From the NCBI GenBank assembly GCA_030535875.1, contig JAUNRC010000004.1:1-64000 (forward strand): DNA of 64,000 nucleotides. The letters run 5' to 3'. Below the pieces are notes generated by a model. It was not told the origin of the DNA and did no database searches. It worked only from the letters and a program-made list of their open reading frames with translations. The translations under genes and the position numbers were made by a program. Positions 25,186 to 33,599 of the stretch are shown in pieces. The stretch is from Akkermansia sp. GTDB lineage: Bacteria > Verrucomicrobiota > Verrucomicrobiia > Verrucomicrobiales > Akkermansiaceae. Positions within the stretch are counted from its first letter, which is position 1. The number at the start of each line of letters is the position of its first letter.

Positions 25186-26805
25186 ATGATAGACGCACTT
25201 GTTGTAGTCGCTTACTTCATCGCTATTTTCAGCATCGGCCTCTATGCCGGTCGCAAACAGGATAGCTTGGAAGATTACGCTCTGGGTAACAGAAGTCTGC
25301 CTTGGTGGGCTATCCTTGCCTCCATCATCGCAGCGGAAATCAGCGCTGCGACCTTCCTGGGCACCCCCGGTGAAGGCTTTGTGCTTCGCAATTTTGCCTA
25401 TGCTCAGTTGGGAATAGGTGCCATTCTCGGACGAATCATTGTCGGTAAACTTTTCCTGAAACCTTACTACGACTATAAGGTCGTCTCCATTTACGAATAC
25501 TTAGAGAAGCGCTTCGGTATCACTACCCGCCGCTGGGCAAGTGTAACCTTCCTCATCAGCCGTGTACTGGCAAGCGGAGTGCGCCTGTACTTTGCGGGCA
25601 TTTTGCTGGTGATTGCCTATATGTTCATCATCGGTCAGGAGAGCGCCAGTCCCCTTGAGACAGTTCTCATATATATCGGAGCTCTGACCTTTATCACCGT
25701 TGTTACCTCAATCTATACCACTCTGGGTGGGCTGAAGGCTGTTGTGTGGACAGATGTTCTACAGGCGAGCATCCTTATCATAGCCGTTGCCACCACCATT
25801 CTGCTGCTTTTCTTCAGCATAAAAGGCGAAAGTTCATTCGTTGATACTTTCCACAACATCTGCAATATCATCGGCGACACGACCAACAATCCCTGCGGTG
25901 TGAATAATCTGCAACCCGGTAAGGTGTTTGACTTCGGCATCAGCGGAGAGGGTTTCATCACCGACCTCCGTAACATCCTTAGCAGCGAGTATACCCTCTG
26001 GACTGCATTCCTCGGTGCCACCTTCCTTGCTATGGCCACTCACGGTACCGACCAAGACATGGTACAGCGCATGCTTGCCGCCAAAGACAGCAAGACCGGT
26101 ACCCGAGCCGTTATTCTTTCGGGCATAGTAGACATTCCCGTCGTGCTTATTTTCCTTGTGTGCGGTATGCTCGTGTTTGTCTATTATTCCACTGACGGCA
26201 TGGAACTGCCCAGAAACGCAGCGGGGCAGGTGGAACAGATGAAAATTTTCCCCTACTTTATCATTCATCATCTACCCTCCGGTATTCGCGGTCTGCTTGT
26301 CGCAGCGCTGTTGGCAACAGCCATGGGCTCCCTCTCCACAGCCCTCAACGCGCTGGCCACAACCGCTACCCGCGACTGGTACCGTGATGTGTTCAATCCC
26401 GCAGCAAGCGAGCAACAACTTCTGCGCGCCGTTCGTTGGCTGACTGTGGCCTTTGCCGTACTGCTGATAGTTGTGGGAGCTATCTCAGCATGGTACGTGG
26501 TGATGAATCCGGGAGCACGTATTCTTCCGATTGCTCTGGGTATATTCGGTTATACATACGGCTCGCTTCTCGGCGTATTCCTGCTGGGTATGCTGACGCG
26601 TGGCCGAGGCAATGATTTCGGCAATGTGTTGGCGATGCTGGCCGGCTTTGCCGCTGTCATTACGCTGGAAATACTCGGCAGCAAAGAGATGATTACCCCC
26701 ATTGCTTTCCCGTGGCGCGTGACTATCGGCACCATTGTCACCTTCGCCGTCGGAAGTTGCTTTGCAACACCGAAAGAATGTATCGCACGACGCGCTGAAC
26801 ATTAA
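25186..26805 (+). CDS. Sodium:solute symporter (SSS family)
   Basis: A 539-residue inner-membrane protein with about 13-14 helices. The start MIDALVVVAYFIAIFSIGLYAG and the following SLEDYALGNRSLPWW and AAEISAATFLGTPGEGF are classic SSS motifs for sodium-coupled uptake. The transported solute cannot be deduced; SSS members near ROK kinases often carry sugars or sialic acid (family knowledge, weak). The ATG at 25186 fits the family N-terminus better than an in-frame start at 25135. Confidence 0.9.
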   Translation: MIDALVVVAYFIAIFSIGLYAGRKQDSLEDYALGNRSLPWWAILASIIAAEISAATFLGTPGEGFVLRNFAYAQLGIGAILGRIIVGKLFLKPYYDYKVVSIYEYLEKRFGITTRRWASVTFLISRVLASGVRLYFAGILLVIAYMFIIGQESASPLETVLIYIGALTFITVVTSIYTTLGGLKAVVWTDVLQASILIIAVATTILLLFFSIKGESSFVDTFHNICNIIGDTTNNPCGVNNLQPGKVFDFGISGEGFITDLRNILSSEYTLWTAFLGATFLAMATHGTDQDMVQRMLAAKDSKTGTRAVILSGIVDIPVVLIFLVCGMLVFVYYSTDGMELPRNAAGQVEQMKIFPYFIIHHLPSGIRGLLVAALLATAMGSLSTALNALATTATRDWYRDVFNPAASEQQLLRAVRWLTVAFAVLLIVVGAISAWYVVMNPGARILPIALGIFGYTYGSLLGVFLLGMLTRGRGNDFGNVLAMLAGFAAVITLEILGSKEMITPIAFPWRVTIGTIVTFAVGSCFATPKECIARRAEH

Positions 26806-26809
26806 ATGC

Positions 26810-26838
26810 TTGCCAGTGAACCAAAAAATCAGTAGAAT
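26810..26838 (+). promoter_or_regulatory. Promoter of C39-like protease gene 1
   Basis: TTGCCA at 26810-26815, 17 bases, TAGAAT at 26833-26838, six bases to the ATG at 26845. Predicted leaderless; the same geometry is seen at the paralogue near 52650. Confidence 0.7.
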
Positions 26839-26844
26839 ACAGCT

Positions 26845-28074
26845 ATGAAGATTTTGCGCTCCATCCAATTAGCAGCATCCTTACTCTCCGTGATGGCAAT
26901 ACCGGCCGTAGCCGGAGATTTGACTGACGGATTGCGCGATGGCTCAATCTGGGAGAAGGACAGGCCAACCATTTGTTCCTCCGATTTTGTGGGACTGCGC
27001 TACAGACCTGTTGACAATCACAGCATCTGCCTGATGCCGCGCCTGAGCATAACCTCCTGTGAAGTATGCCCTCGGAAAGTCAAGAAAATTGACCTCAAGG
27101 ACAGTAAGCTCGGCATGGGAAATCTCAAGTTCGGCGAAACCATCGTCTATTGGGATGATGAAAACAAGACCAAACGCATAGACGCTTGGATATACACCCG
27201 AAGTGACGACGGTGACCGAGAGAAAGGGGAGTTCAACACCATCATTAAAGATTCTTTTCGACAATTAACCGCTATCACAAAAGGTTTGCCGGAACTGAGA
27301 GCTGATGTAAGTGAGGCCGATATTGACCATGTCGGTGTGGATGGCATGCGCCAATGGTACTGGGAATGGGACGGAGGCGTCATTCTGATGGAAGCCTCAT
27401 CATCCGATACAGCAGATGACGGCAGCCCCTTCAAAGCGGAGTTCATTCGTCTGAAAATCGGACGAGACAGAGATGCTATCGCCACCGGCGGAGCGGACAA
27501 CATCAGTAAAAAGAAAGACATCAAAAAGAATGTCAAGGATGACCCTCGTTCCCGTGACCGCTGGATTGCCGGCATTCCCATGATTGATCAGGGAACGAAA
27601 GGATACTGTGTGCCGGCGACAACGGCTCGCGTATTCGCCTACTATGGTATGGATGCCGTTGACATGCACACCATGGCTCAGATGTTCGACTCTCACGGGC
27701 GCGAAGGTACCAGCCTTTGCAAAATGGTACAAGGTCTTTCGGAAATCAGCGAGAAGTTCAAATATGAACTGAGATGTCCCATAGCGATAACCGGGGCTCG
27801 TTCTGCCCGCAACGATTGGTACAAGGAAGTGCGCAGCCACATCGACGACGGCATACCGCTTCTGTGGTGCGTGGAACTCGGCATTGCTGATGAGGCCGGC
27901 ATTCCCAAAGGATATGAAGGTTCGCACATGCGACTGATTATCGGCTACAACAAACGTACCCGCTCCATCATCTTTACCGACTCCTGGGGTGAAGGGCACG
28001 AGTTCAAATACCTAAAGCTCGATGATGCCTACAAAATCACGTCGGATATGCGCGTGATTGTTCCGAAAAAATAA
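26845..28074 (+). CDS. Secreted C39-like cysteine protease, paralogue 1
   Basis: A 409-residue exported protein: a signal peptide (cleavage near VAG-D at 22-25), an uncharacterised domain of about 200 residues opening with DLTDGLRDGSIWE, and a C-terminal papain-fold domain of Peptidase_C39_2 type. The likely catalytic set is Gln249 (DQG), Cys255 (GYCVPA), His361 (GSHMRLIIGYN) and Asp379 (FTDSWG). Substrate unknown. Its paralogue at 51394-52647 has the same order of parts and promoter design. Monocistronic, with a terminator downstream. Confidence 0.82.
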   Translation: MKILRSIQLAASLLSVMAIPAVAGDLTDGLRDGSIWEKDRPTICSSDFVGLRYRPVDNHSICLMPRLSITSCEVCPRKVKKIDLKDSKLGMGNLKFGETIVYWDDENKTKRIDAWIYTRSDDGDREKGEFNTIIKDSFRQLTAITKGLPELRADVSEADIDHVGVDGMRQWYWEWDGGVILMEASSSDTADDGSPFKAEFIRLKIGRDRDAIATGGADNISKKKDIKKNVKDDPRSRDRWIAGIPMIDQGTKGYCVPATTARVFAYYGMDAVDMHTMAQMFDSHGREGTSLCKMVQGLSEISEKFKYELRCPIAITGARSARNDWYKEVRSHIDDGIPLLWCVELGIADEAGIPKGYEGSHMRLIIGYNKRTRSIIFTDSWGEGHEFKYLKLDDAYKITSDMRVIVPKK

Positions 28075-28099
28075 GGAATGCTCCATCTTATTTCATCCG

Positions 28100-28133
28100 A
28101 CGCTGCGGTAATATCTGCCGCAGCGTTTTTTTT
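28100..28133 (+). terminator. Terminator after C39-like protease 1
   Basis: ACGCTGCGG (28100-28108) pairs with CCGCAGCGT (28118-28126), followed by eight T. Confidence 0.92.
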
Positions 28134-28156
28134 CATGTATTGACCTGATATTTCGC

Positions 28157-28185
28157 TTTTCCTCGGGGAAGGCTTGTGATAGAAT
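28157..28185 (+). promoter_or_regulatory. Promoter of second ROK kinase gene
   Basis: TAGAAT at 28180-28185, nine bases before the ATG at 28195. The -35 (TTTTCC at 28157) is poor, so expression may need an activator or be low. Confidence 0.5.
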
Positions 28186-28194
28186 ATTCGACGT

Positions 28195-29145
28195 ATGGCA
28201 GCAGAAGAACTTTCCATCGGCGTCGACATGGGCGGCACTACCATCAAATTTGCCGTAGTGCAGGGGACAGAAATCATTTATAAGGGACAGCCCATGCAAA
28301 CAGGAGATTACGCTTCGCCTGACTGCATTGTTGAAGAAATCGGCAATCGTTTGCGGGGGATTATGGATTTGTACCCTGCTGTAAAAGCCGTCGGAATGGG
28401 CTTACCCGGTTTTGTTGACCACAAGGCAGGCATAGTTGACTCTCTGACCAATGTACCCGGTTGGTACGACATTCACATTCGCGATATTCTGAGTGAAGCC
28501 ACAGGATTGCCTGCTGCCGTCGATAACGATGCCAACTGCATGGCCTACGCAGAATGGAAGCTCGGTGCCGGTCGCGGCATGAATGACCTCGTTTGCCTGA
28601 CGCTTGGTACGGGAATCGGTTCCGGCGTGATTGCCGGCGGACATTTTGTTCGCGGCCACCTGAGCGCAGCCGGTGAATTGGGACAGATGACGATTGATTA
28701 CAAGGGCCGCATCGGTTACTATGGCAATCAAGGTGCCATCGAGGACTATATCGGCCATCGCGAAATTACGGCCGAAGCGCAGGCCGCCTACGCTGCCAAC
28801 GGACAGCCGAAATCTTTGAACGAATGCGGACCGATGGAACTCGAACTGGCTGCAAAAGCCGGCTGTCCCATCGCTCTCGGGATATGGGAGGACATCGGTC
28901 GTAAGCTCGCTGCATGTCTGATGAATTGCCACTACATCCTCAACCCCGAGGCTTTCATCATCGGCGGAGGCGTGGCAAAAGCCGGAGATTTACTCTTCGG
29001 GCCGGTACGCCGCCACCTCAAAGCTCAATTATATCCGCCGCACTACGAGAAGATTAAGATTCTTCCCGCCATGTTCAGTAACGATGCCGGCATCATCGGT
29101 GCAGCGCGACTGGCACTGAGCGTAGCCAATAACGAAGAGTCCTGA
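28195..29145 (+). CDS. ROK family sugar kinase (glucokinase-like), second copy
   Basis: A 316-residue paralogue of the kinase at 20223-21167. It has VDMGGTTIKFAVVQG near the N-terminus, the NDANCMAYAEWKLGAG segment, LGTGIGSGVI, and AFIIGGGVAKAGD near residue 260. As in the other copy, the zinc cluster of typical ROK proteins is missing (YGNQGAIEDYIG). Probably phosphorylates glucose or a related sugar in the cytosol. Followed closely by an RNA methyltransferase gene. Confidence 0.87.
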   Translation: MAAEELSIGVDMGGTTIKFAVVQGTEIIYKGQPMQTGDYASPDCIVEEIGNRLRGIMDLYPAVKAVGMGLPGFVDHKAGIVDSLTNVPGWYDIHIRDILSEATGLPAAVDNDANCMAYAEWKLGAGRGMNDLVCLTLGTGIGSGVIAGGHFVRGHLSAAGELGQMTIDYKGRIGYYGNQGAIEDYIGHREITAEAQAAYAANGQPKSLNECGPMELELAAKAGCPIALGIWEDIGRKLAACLMNCHYILNPEAFIIGGGVAKAGDLLFGPVRRHLKAQLYPPHYEKIKILPAMFSNDAGIIGAARLALSVANNEES

Positions 29146-29153
29146 CGCAATCC

Positions 29154-30065
29154 GTGCAAGTATCTGAAATCAGCAAAGCCGAGCAACGTCTCTGCACCCG
29201 TCTGCAATTGGATGAGGCGTCAGCAAGCCGCCTCATCTCCGCGATGCGTGCAGGAACATCTTCCCGCCCGGCCATTGTTCTGACCCCTTTGGCTCCCGCC
29301 GATTATGTCCCTCCCTTTGATTGCCTGAATACTGAGGGCATCGAATGGCTGCCGCCGAGAGTCTATATCCCCAAAGAAGGAGAGCGCCCCACCTCACATC
29401 CTGATTATAAGGCAGGTCTGTACTACGCACTTGACCTCTCATCCTGCTGGGAGAGCGCACCTCTTGCCGTTGTGCAGACTCCGATTCGCAGTCTGGACCT
29501 CTGTGCGGCCCCCGGTGGTAAAACCATGCTCATGACAGCTCGCTATGGTCTTGTACCACACCATACGGCAAACGAAGTCAATGCTTCGCGCCGGGGAATT
29601 CTTCGCCAGAATATCACTCAATGCGGACTGAGCAATACTGAGGTAACAGGCTTACGCCCCGACCAATGGGCCTCGCAAGGCTCCGGCTTTGATTTATTGC
29701 TGGCAGATGCTCCGTGCAGCGGACAATCGCTGCTGTGCAAAGGTATACGCAATCCCGGCTGTCTGGGAGCTCAGATGGTGAACGGCAATGCTAAACGCCA
29801 AAAAGGAATATTACTGGCAGCCGTTCAAAGTATGAACCCTGGAGGTCATATTCTTTACTCCACCTGTACATACGACCCGGATGAAAACGAAAAGGTGATG
29901 AGCTATATATTGCGTCGCGTGGAGGGGTGGAGTGCCGTCGAAGTTCCGGCGCTGACCGCTTTCCGGTCTGCACTGGCAGACTTTCCCTGTTACCGCCTGT
30001 TACCGCACCACGGCTATGGAGCAGGGGGCTTTTGTTGCCTACTCAGAAAGTCTAATGAAAATTGA
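29154..30065 (+). CDS. RNA cytosine-5 methyltransferase (RsmB/RsmF/NSUN family)
   Basis: A 303-residue SAM-dependent enzyme methylating C5 of cytosine in rRNA or tRNA. The SAM motif is LDLCAAPGGKT; the two catalytic cysteines are in DAPCSGQSLL and STCTYDPDENE, the latter being the nucleophile. The most plausible start is the GTG at 29154, eight bases after the kinase stop. It lacks the N-terminal NusB-like domain of RsmB and the C-terminal extension of RsmF, so the target is undefined. Confidence 0.88.
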   Translation: MQVSEISKAEQRLCTRLQLDEASASRLISAMRAGTSSRPAIVLTPLAPADYVPPFDCLNTEGIEWLPPRVYIPKEGERPTSHPDYKAGLYYALDLSSCWESAPLAVVQTPIRSLDLCAAPGGKTMLMTARYGLVPHHTANEVNASRRGILRQNITQCGLSNTEVTGLRPDQWASQGSGFDLLLADAPCSGQSLLCKGIRNPGCLGAQMVNGNAKRQKGILLAAVQSMNPGGHILYSTCTYDPDENEKVMSYILRRVEGWSAVEVPALTAFRSALADFPCYRLLPHHGYGAGGFCCLLRKSNEN

Positions 30066-30110
30066 ACATTTATTATAGAAAAAAAGTCTTACAACCAACC
30101 AAACAAAATC

Positions 30111-30635
30111 ATGAACAATCATTACCTCAGCTTAGCCCTTGGAATGATAGGAGCTTCAGCACTTTTCGCCGCCCCCATGCCTGAAAAAGCCGAATTGCTT
30201 GCCAGCAACACCGTCGTCGCTCAGTACATGGGCACGCAGGAACGCCCCTGCTACTTCCGTACAGCTCTCTGCCCGGACCGTTGTGATCATGCCGCCAAGG
30301 TAGCTAATTTCGTCGTGCTGGTAAATGAAAACTACAGCAAACCCGGCAAGTACGGCGATGATAAAGCCGAGGTCGGCTCCGTTATCATGATTGACATGAA
30401 AAACGACATTCCCGGTCAGGATGAAGCCGTCAATAAACTTATTGAAACCCTGCAACCCGGCGATACGGTGCGTCTGACGCAAAACCACTACTATGGTGAA
30501 ATCGGCTGCTGCATGACCCCGTTCCGTCCCGTTACTAAGATGGAAAAAGCCGAAAAACCGGACAATGCCCCGGAAGTGCCTGCGGAACAAGCTGAGCAAC
30601 ATCCGGTCATGCCCATCATGCCTCGTGTTCGCTAA
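30111..30635 (+). CDS. Secreted protein of unknown function
   Basis: A 174-residue protein with a signal peptide (cleavage near LFA-AP) and a compact domain with seven cysteines, including CYFRTALCPDRCDH and a CC pair in EIGCCMTPFRP, which may bind metal or form disulfides. The C-terminus is Glu/Pro-rich and probably disordered. No family recognised. Its end overlaps the next gene, so the pair is likely co-expressed. Confidence 0.6.
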   Translation: MNNHYLSLALGMIGASALFAAPMPEKAELLASNTVVAQYMGTQERPCYFRTALCPDRCDHAAKVANFVVLVNENYSKPGKYGDDKAEVGSVIMIDMKNDIPGQDEAVNKLIETLQPGDTVRLTQNHYYGEIGCCMTPFRPVTKMEKAEKPDNAPEVPAEQAEQHPVMPIMPRVR

Positions 30636-31422
30636 ACTTCAATATCTAGCCTCGCTGTTGCTTATCGGCTGTCCGCTCATTTGGGCCGGACAGCCGACGC
30701 TGCATGTAGCGGCTCCGCAACTGCGACAACCCATTCCCCAGCAGGAGCTCCATGCACAGGGGCAAGGGACGGCTGTTATTTTCATCGGTGGCTTTGGTGA
30801 TGAAATCAGCGGCATCATTCCGCACATGCTCCGATATCTACCACCCTTGAGCAAGAGGGAATGCCGAGCATATTATCATTGGCATGCCGGCTGCCCGCAA
30901 TCCGTTGATGACGGAGCAACGACGCTGGCCCGTCACATCGAAGATTATCGCCGTTATAACCCTGCGGCAGATGTCGTCATTATCGGCCATAGCATGGGGG
31001 CAAGCATGGCACTGAGAACTGCCCATTTGCTCCGACGGGAAGATGGACGACTTTTCCTCATTACACTTGATCCGGCAGACCGCAGCTACACGCCTCAGCG
31101 TCCGCCTGCCGTAATCTGGTGGGGCAACGCTTATGTGGTCAACTCTCAATCAAATCATGATTATATCGCTCAATTGGGAGGTCGTTGGAATAAATGTCAA
31201 GGAGCGGATAACAACATTCGATTTGACGGCAGAGATGCAGATGAAGCGGGGCTCCTCTACATTCACGACAACGCCTTCTCTCTCATGATGAGCAGGGGAC
31301 TCGGTCGACACCCCTCCCTGAATGACTTGCTCAAACAGCAGCTCAGAAAGGAAGGGCAAGATAGCCCAGAAGATGCAAAGTCCACGCCGAAATTGCCACC
31401 AAGGCCAATAAATACCAGGTAA
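30625..31422 (+). CDS. Exported alpha/beta-hydrolase-like protein
   Basis: A protein of about 265 residues if started at the GTG at 30625, which gives a clean signal sequence (FAKLQYLASLLLIGC) with a possible lipobox Cys at 15. The hydrolase nucleophile elbow is GHSMGAS near residue 122, preceded by an oxyanion-type strand VIFIGGFGDE. It could be a secreted lipase or esterase. The start overlaps the upstream gene by 11 bases; an ATG at 30565 is possible but gives no export signal. Its last 80 bases overlap a small gene on the other strand. Confidence 0.68.
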   Translation: MFAKLQYLASLLLIGCPLIWAGQPTLHVAAPQLRQPIPQQELHAQGQGTAVIFIGGFGDEISGIIPHMLRYLPPLSKRECRAYYHWHAGCPQSVDDGATTLARHIEDYRRYNPAADVVIIGHSMGASMALRTAHLLRREDGRLFLITLDPADRSYTPQRPPAVIWWGNAYVVNSQSNHDYIAQLGGRWNKCQGADNNIRFDGRDADEAGLLYIHDNAFSLMMSRGLGRHPSLNDLLKQQLRKEGQDSPEDAKSTPKLPPRPINTR

Positions 31423-31534
31423 TAACCCAACCGGGACGAACGCGACGACGGAGAGAATTGCCCAAATGATTCATGACCTTCGCGGTCTGTTGGACAATAA
31501 TAACATCTTCATTCTTGGGAATTTCCTCTCTCAT
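31343..31534 (-). CDS. Small single-span membrane protein (63 aa)
   Basis: A 63-residue reading frame with a basic central part (SLRRRVRPGW) and a C-terminal membrane helix of about 20 residues ending at the stop. It is supported by a well-formed promoter (TTGAAA, 17 bases, TACACT) 11 bases before the ATG, which an overlooked frame would not need. Its 3' end overlaps the convergent hydrolase gene by 80 bases. Function unknown; a C-terminal tail anchor is likely. Confidence 0.6.
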   Translation of the reverse strand: MREEIPKNEDVIIVQQTAKVMNHLGNSLRRRVRPGWVITWYLLALVAISAWTLHLLGYLALPF

Positions 31535-31545
31535 GGCTCGGCGGT

Positions 31546-31574
31546 AGTGTAGCACAAGCGAGCACGGATTTCAA
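31546..31574 (-). promoter_or_regulatory. Promoter of small membrane protein gene
   Basis: Minus strand: TTGAAA (31574-31569), 17 bases, TACACT (31551-31546), 11 bases to the ATG at 31534. It is back to back with the aroK promoter. Confidence 0.6.
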
Positions 31575-31585
31575 GCAATACACTC

Positions 31586-31614
31586 TTGTCAAGTCACAAA
31601 AAATCTGCTAAAAT
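31586..31614 (+). promoter_or_regulatory. Promoter of aroK
   Basis: TTGTCA at 31586-31591, 17 bases, TAAAAT at 31609-31614, 11 bases to the ATG at 31626. Confidence 0.7.
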
Positions 31615-31625
31615 CACCCGCGCTT

Positions 31626-32186
31626 ATGGAACCCTGTCTGCCAATCGATACAAAAGGCCGCCCTATCATTCTGATAGGGCTGATGGGCTGTGGTAAGACA
31701 ACGATTGGTAAGGAGCTCAGCAGGATGACCGGCATGCCGTTAATTGACATGGATGCCATCATCGAAGAACAAATCGGCAAGAGCATCTCCAACATTTTCA
31801 AAGATGAGGGAGAAGCACATTTCCGTGCGCTCGAGACGGCGCTTCTTCGTTACATAGAAGGGACAATCGGTACCCCCAAAGGCTCCGTTATCATATCCAC
31901 CGGCGGAGGAGTTGTACTCAAAGCCGTCAATAGAGAAATACTTAAACGCATGGGCTTTACCGTCTGGTTTAATGTGGACGTGCCCACTCTTTTGGAACGC
32001 ACCTCACGCAGCAGTAACCGCCCCTTACTGCAATCACCCAATCGAGTGGCCATTATGGAAAGGCTCTATCGAGAGCGTGGGCCGCTTTATGCCGAGACTG
32101 CGCACATGGCACTCGAGTCATCTCACATCAGCGTGCAGGATACCGCCCCCATCGTGCACGCTGAGGCCCTGAAGTTCTTTGCTTAA
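31626..32186 (+). CDS. aroK: Shikimate kinase
   Basis: A 186-residue kinase phosphorylating shikimate in the chorismate pathway. The P-loop GLMGCGKTT is at residues 18-26, the shikimate-binding DMD at about 39-41, and STGGGVVLK near 98. The arginine RPLLQ in the lid is present. Single-gene transcript converging on tlyA. Confidence 0.95.
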   Translation: MEPCLPIDTKGRPIILIGLMGCGKTTIGKELSRMTGMPLIDMDAIIEEQIGKSISNIFKDEGEAHFRALETALLRYIEGTIGTPKGSVIISTGGGVVLKAVNREILKRMGFTVWFNVDVPTLLERTSRSSNRPLLQSPNRVAIMERLYRERGPLYAETAHMALESSHISVQDTAPIVHAEALKFFA

Positions 32187-32205
32187 TCGCGGAAGAAGTC
32201 AATCC

Positions 32206-32934
32206 TCAGCGCAACCAGGCAAGGAACTCTTTATTACCTTCCATGCCGGTGATAGGAGAGTCCGCCACCCCCATCCATTCCCGGTGCAATTCTTCCGTCA
32301 CAAAGTGACGGATTTTATCAACTGCGCGTTGGTGCAAAGCCGCGTCACGCACAATCCCTCCCGGACCGATATCTTCCGGTTGCAACTCAAATTGAGGCTT
32401 TATCAGCACCAACAAATCGCCGCCTTCCTGTAAACAATTATAGGCAGCCGGGAGAATCTTCGTCAGAGAGATAAAAGATACATCGCTCACAATCAGCTCC
32501 ACCTTTTCTCCCAAATCATCAGGGGTCATGTAGCGGGCGTTAAACTGCTCGCGCACGATAACGCGAGGGTCATTGCGCAATTTCCACACCAGTTGGTTGG
32601 TGCCGACATCAACCGCATGTACACGCAAGGCACCATTCTGAAGCAAACAATCGGTAAAGCCCCCGGTTGAAGAACCGATATCCAAACATACTTTACCCTC
32701 AGCCTTAACGGGAAAGGCTCTTAAAGCACCTTCCAGTTTAAGGCCACCGCGACTGACATACTTCGGTTTATTCTTAACCGTAACAGGTAAGGAATCGTCA
32801 ACCTTTGTGCCGGGCTTCGTGATAACCTGCCCCTTTACCATCACCTCACCGGCAATAATGAGGCGCTGGGCCTGTTCGCGAGAATCGCTCAGGCCCAGCG
32901 ATGCAACAAGTACGTCCAGTCGCTGTTTAGGCAT
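32206..32934 (-). CDS. tlyA: TlyA family rRNA 2'-O-methyltransferase
   Basis: A 242-residue protein with an N-terminal S4 RNA-binding domain (RLDVLVASLGLSDSREQAQRL) and an FtsJ/RrmJ-type methyltransferase domain with DIGSSTGGFTDCLLQNGA. Members methylate ribose in 16S and/or 23S rRNA; some are annotated as hemolysins. Last gene of the osmC-to-tlyA operon, 12 bases after the proline-rich lipoprotein gene. Confidence 0.9.
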   Translation of the reverse strand: MPKQRLDVLVASLGLSDSREQAQRLIIAGEVMVKGQVITKPGTKVDDSLPVTVKNKPKYVSRGGLKLEGALRAFPVKAEGKVCLDIGSSTGGFTDCLLQNGALRVHAVDVGTNQLVWKLRNDPRVIVREQFNARYMTPDDLGEKVELIVSDVSFISLTKILPAAYNCLQEGGDLLVLIKPQFELQPEDIGPGGIVRDAALHQRAVDKIRHFVTEELHREWMGVADSPITGMEGNKEFLAWLR

Positions 32935-32946
32935 AAAGGAAAGAGA

Positions 32947-33594
32947 TTAATAATAATCACCGCGCATCTTCTGTGCACGATGCTGACCGGGCATGACAGG
33001 ATATTTCTTTTTCTGCTCAGGAGTCATGACCGGACGAGCCACCGGACGCGTAACAGGTTGCTGCATGACCGGCATAGGCTTCGGAGCCAATTTCTGAGCA
33101 ACGGGACGAGGTGCGGGTTTCTTCACCACCGGAGCAGCGGCAGGAGCCGGAGCAGGGGACTGAGGTATAACAGTCTCGGGCTGAGGTTGATTCTGGGAGA
33201 AAGCACCCGGCTGTGCCGGAGTCGGCTCTGCAATCAACGACGGATCCAGCGCCGGTTCCGTTGCAGTTGCCGGAGCCACAGGCTTGGCTACCGGTGCAGG
33301 TTTTGCCACAGCTTGCTTCGTTACCTTCTTCGGACGAGGTGCCGGAGCAGGGGGCGGCTCCGGTGCAGGAGGAAGAGGTGCAGGTATATCCGCTACAACA
33401 GGAGCCGTTACTACCGGCTCAGGAGCCGGAGCGGGAGCTGCAATGGGCTCGGGTGCCGGGGTCGGAGCGGGAGCAGGAGCCATGACCGGCTCACGGCCGA
33501 TAATGCGGGGCTTTGCCCAGCCATCATCACTGGAACAAGAAGTCATGGCAGCAGCTACTGCCACATACGAGATCAAGGTTATTGTCTTTTTCAT
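32947..33594 (-). CDS. Pro/Ala-rich lipoprotein
   Basis: A 215-residue protein with a signal sequence and lipobox AMTSC (acylated Cys at 19), then an almost continuous Ala-Pro-rich region with repeats such as APEP and PAPAPA, ending in a basic tail (KKYPVMPGQHRAQKMRG). Such a chain would be extended and could span the periplasm or reach peptidoglycan. GC-rich codon use differs from neighbours only because of the Ala/Pro content. Starts five bases after the upstream gene. Confidence 0.7.
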   Translation of the reverse strand: MKKTITLISYVAVAAAMTSCSSDDGWAKPRIIGREPVMAPAPAPTPAPEPIAAPAPAPEPVVTAPVVADIPAPLPPAPEPPPAPAPRPKKVTKQAVAKPAPVAKPVAPATATEPALDPSLIAEPTPAQPGAFSQNQPQPETVIPQSPAPAPAAAPVVKKPAPRPVAQKLAPKPMPVMQQPVTRPVARPVMTPEQKKKYPVMPGQHRAQKMRGDYY

Positions 33595-33599
33595 ATAAT

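Noticed and set aside
33284-33598. Gly/Ala-rich plus-strand frame
   Set aside because: It is the complement of the Ala-Pro-rich lipoprotein; Pro codons read in reverse give Gly, so it is a composition artefact.
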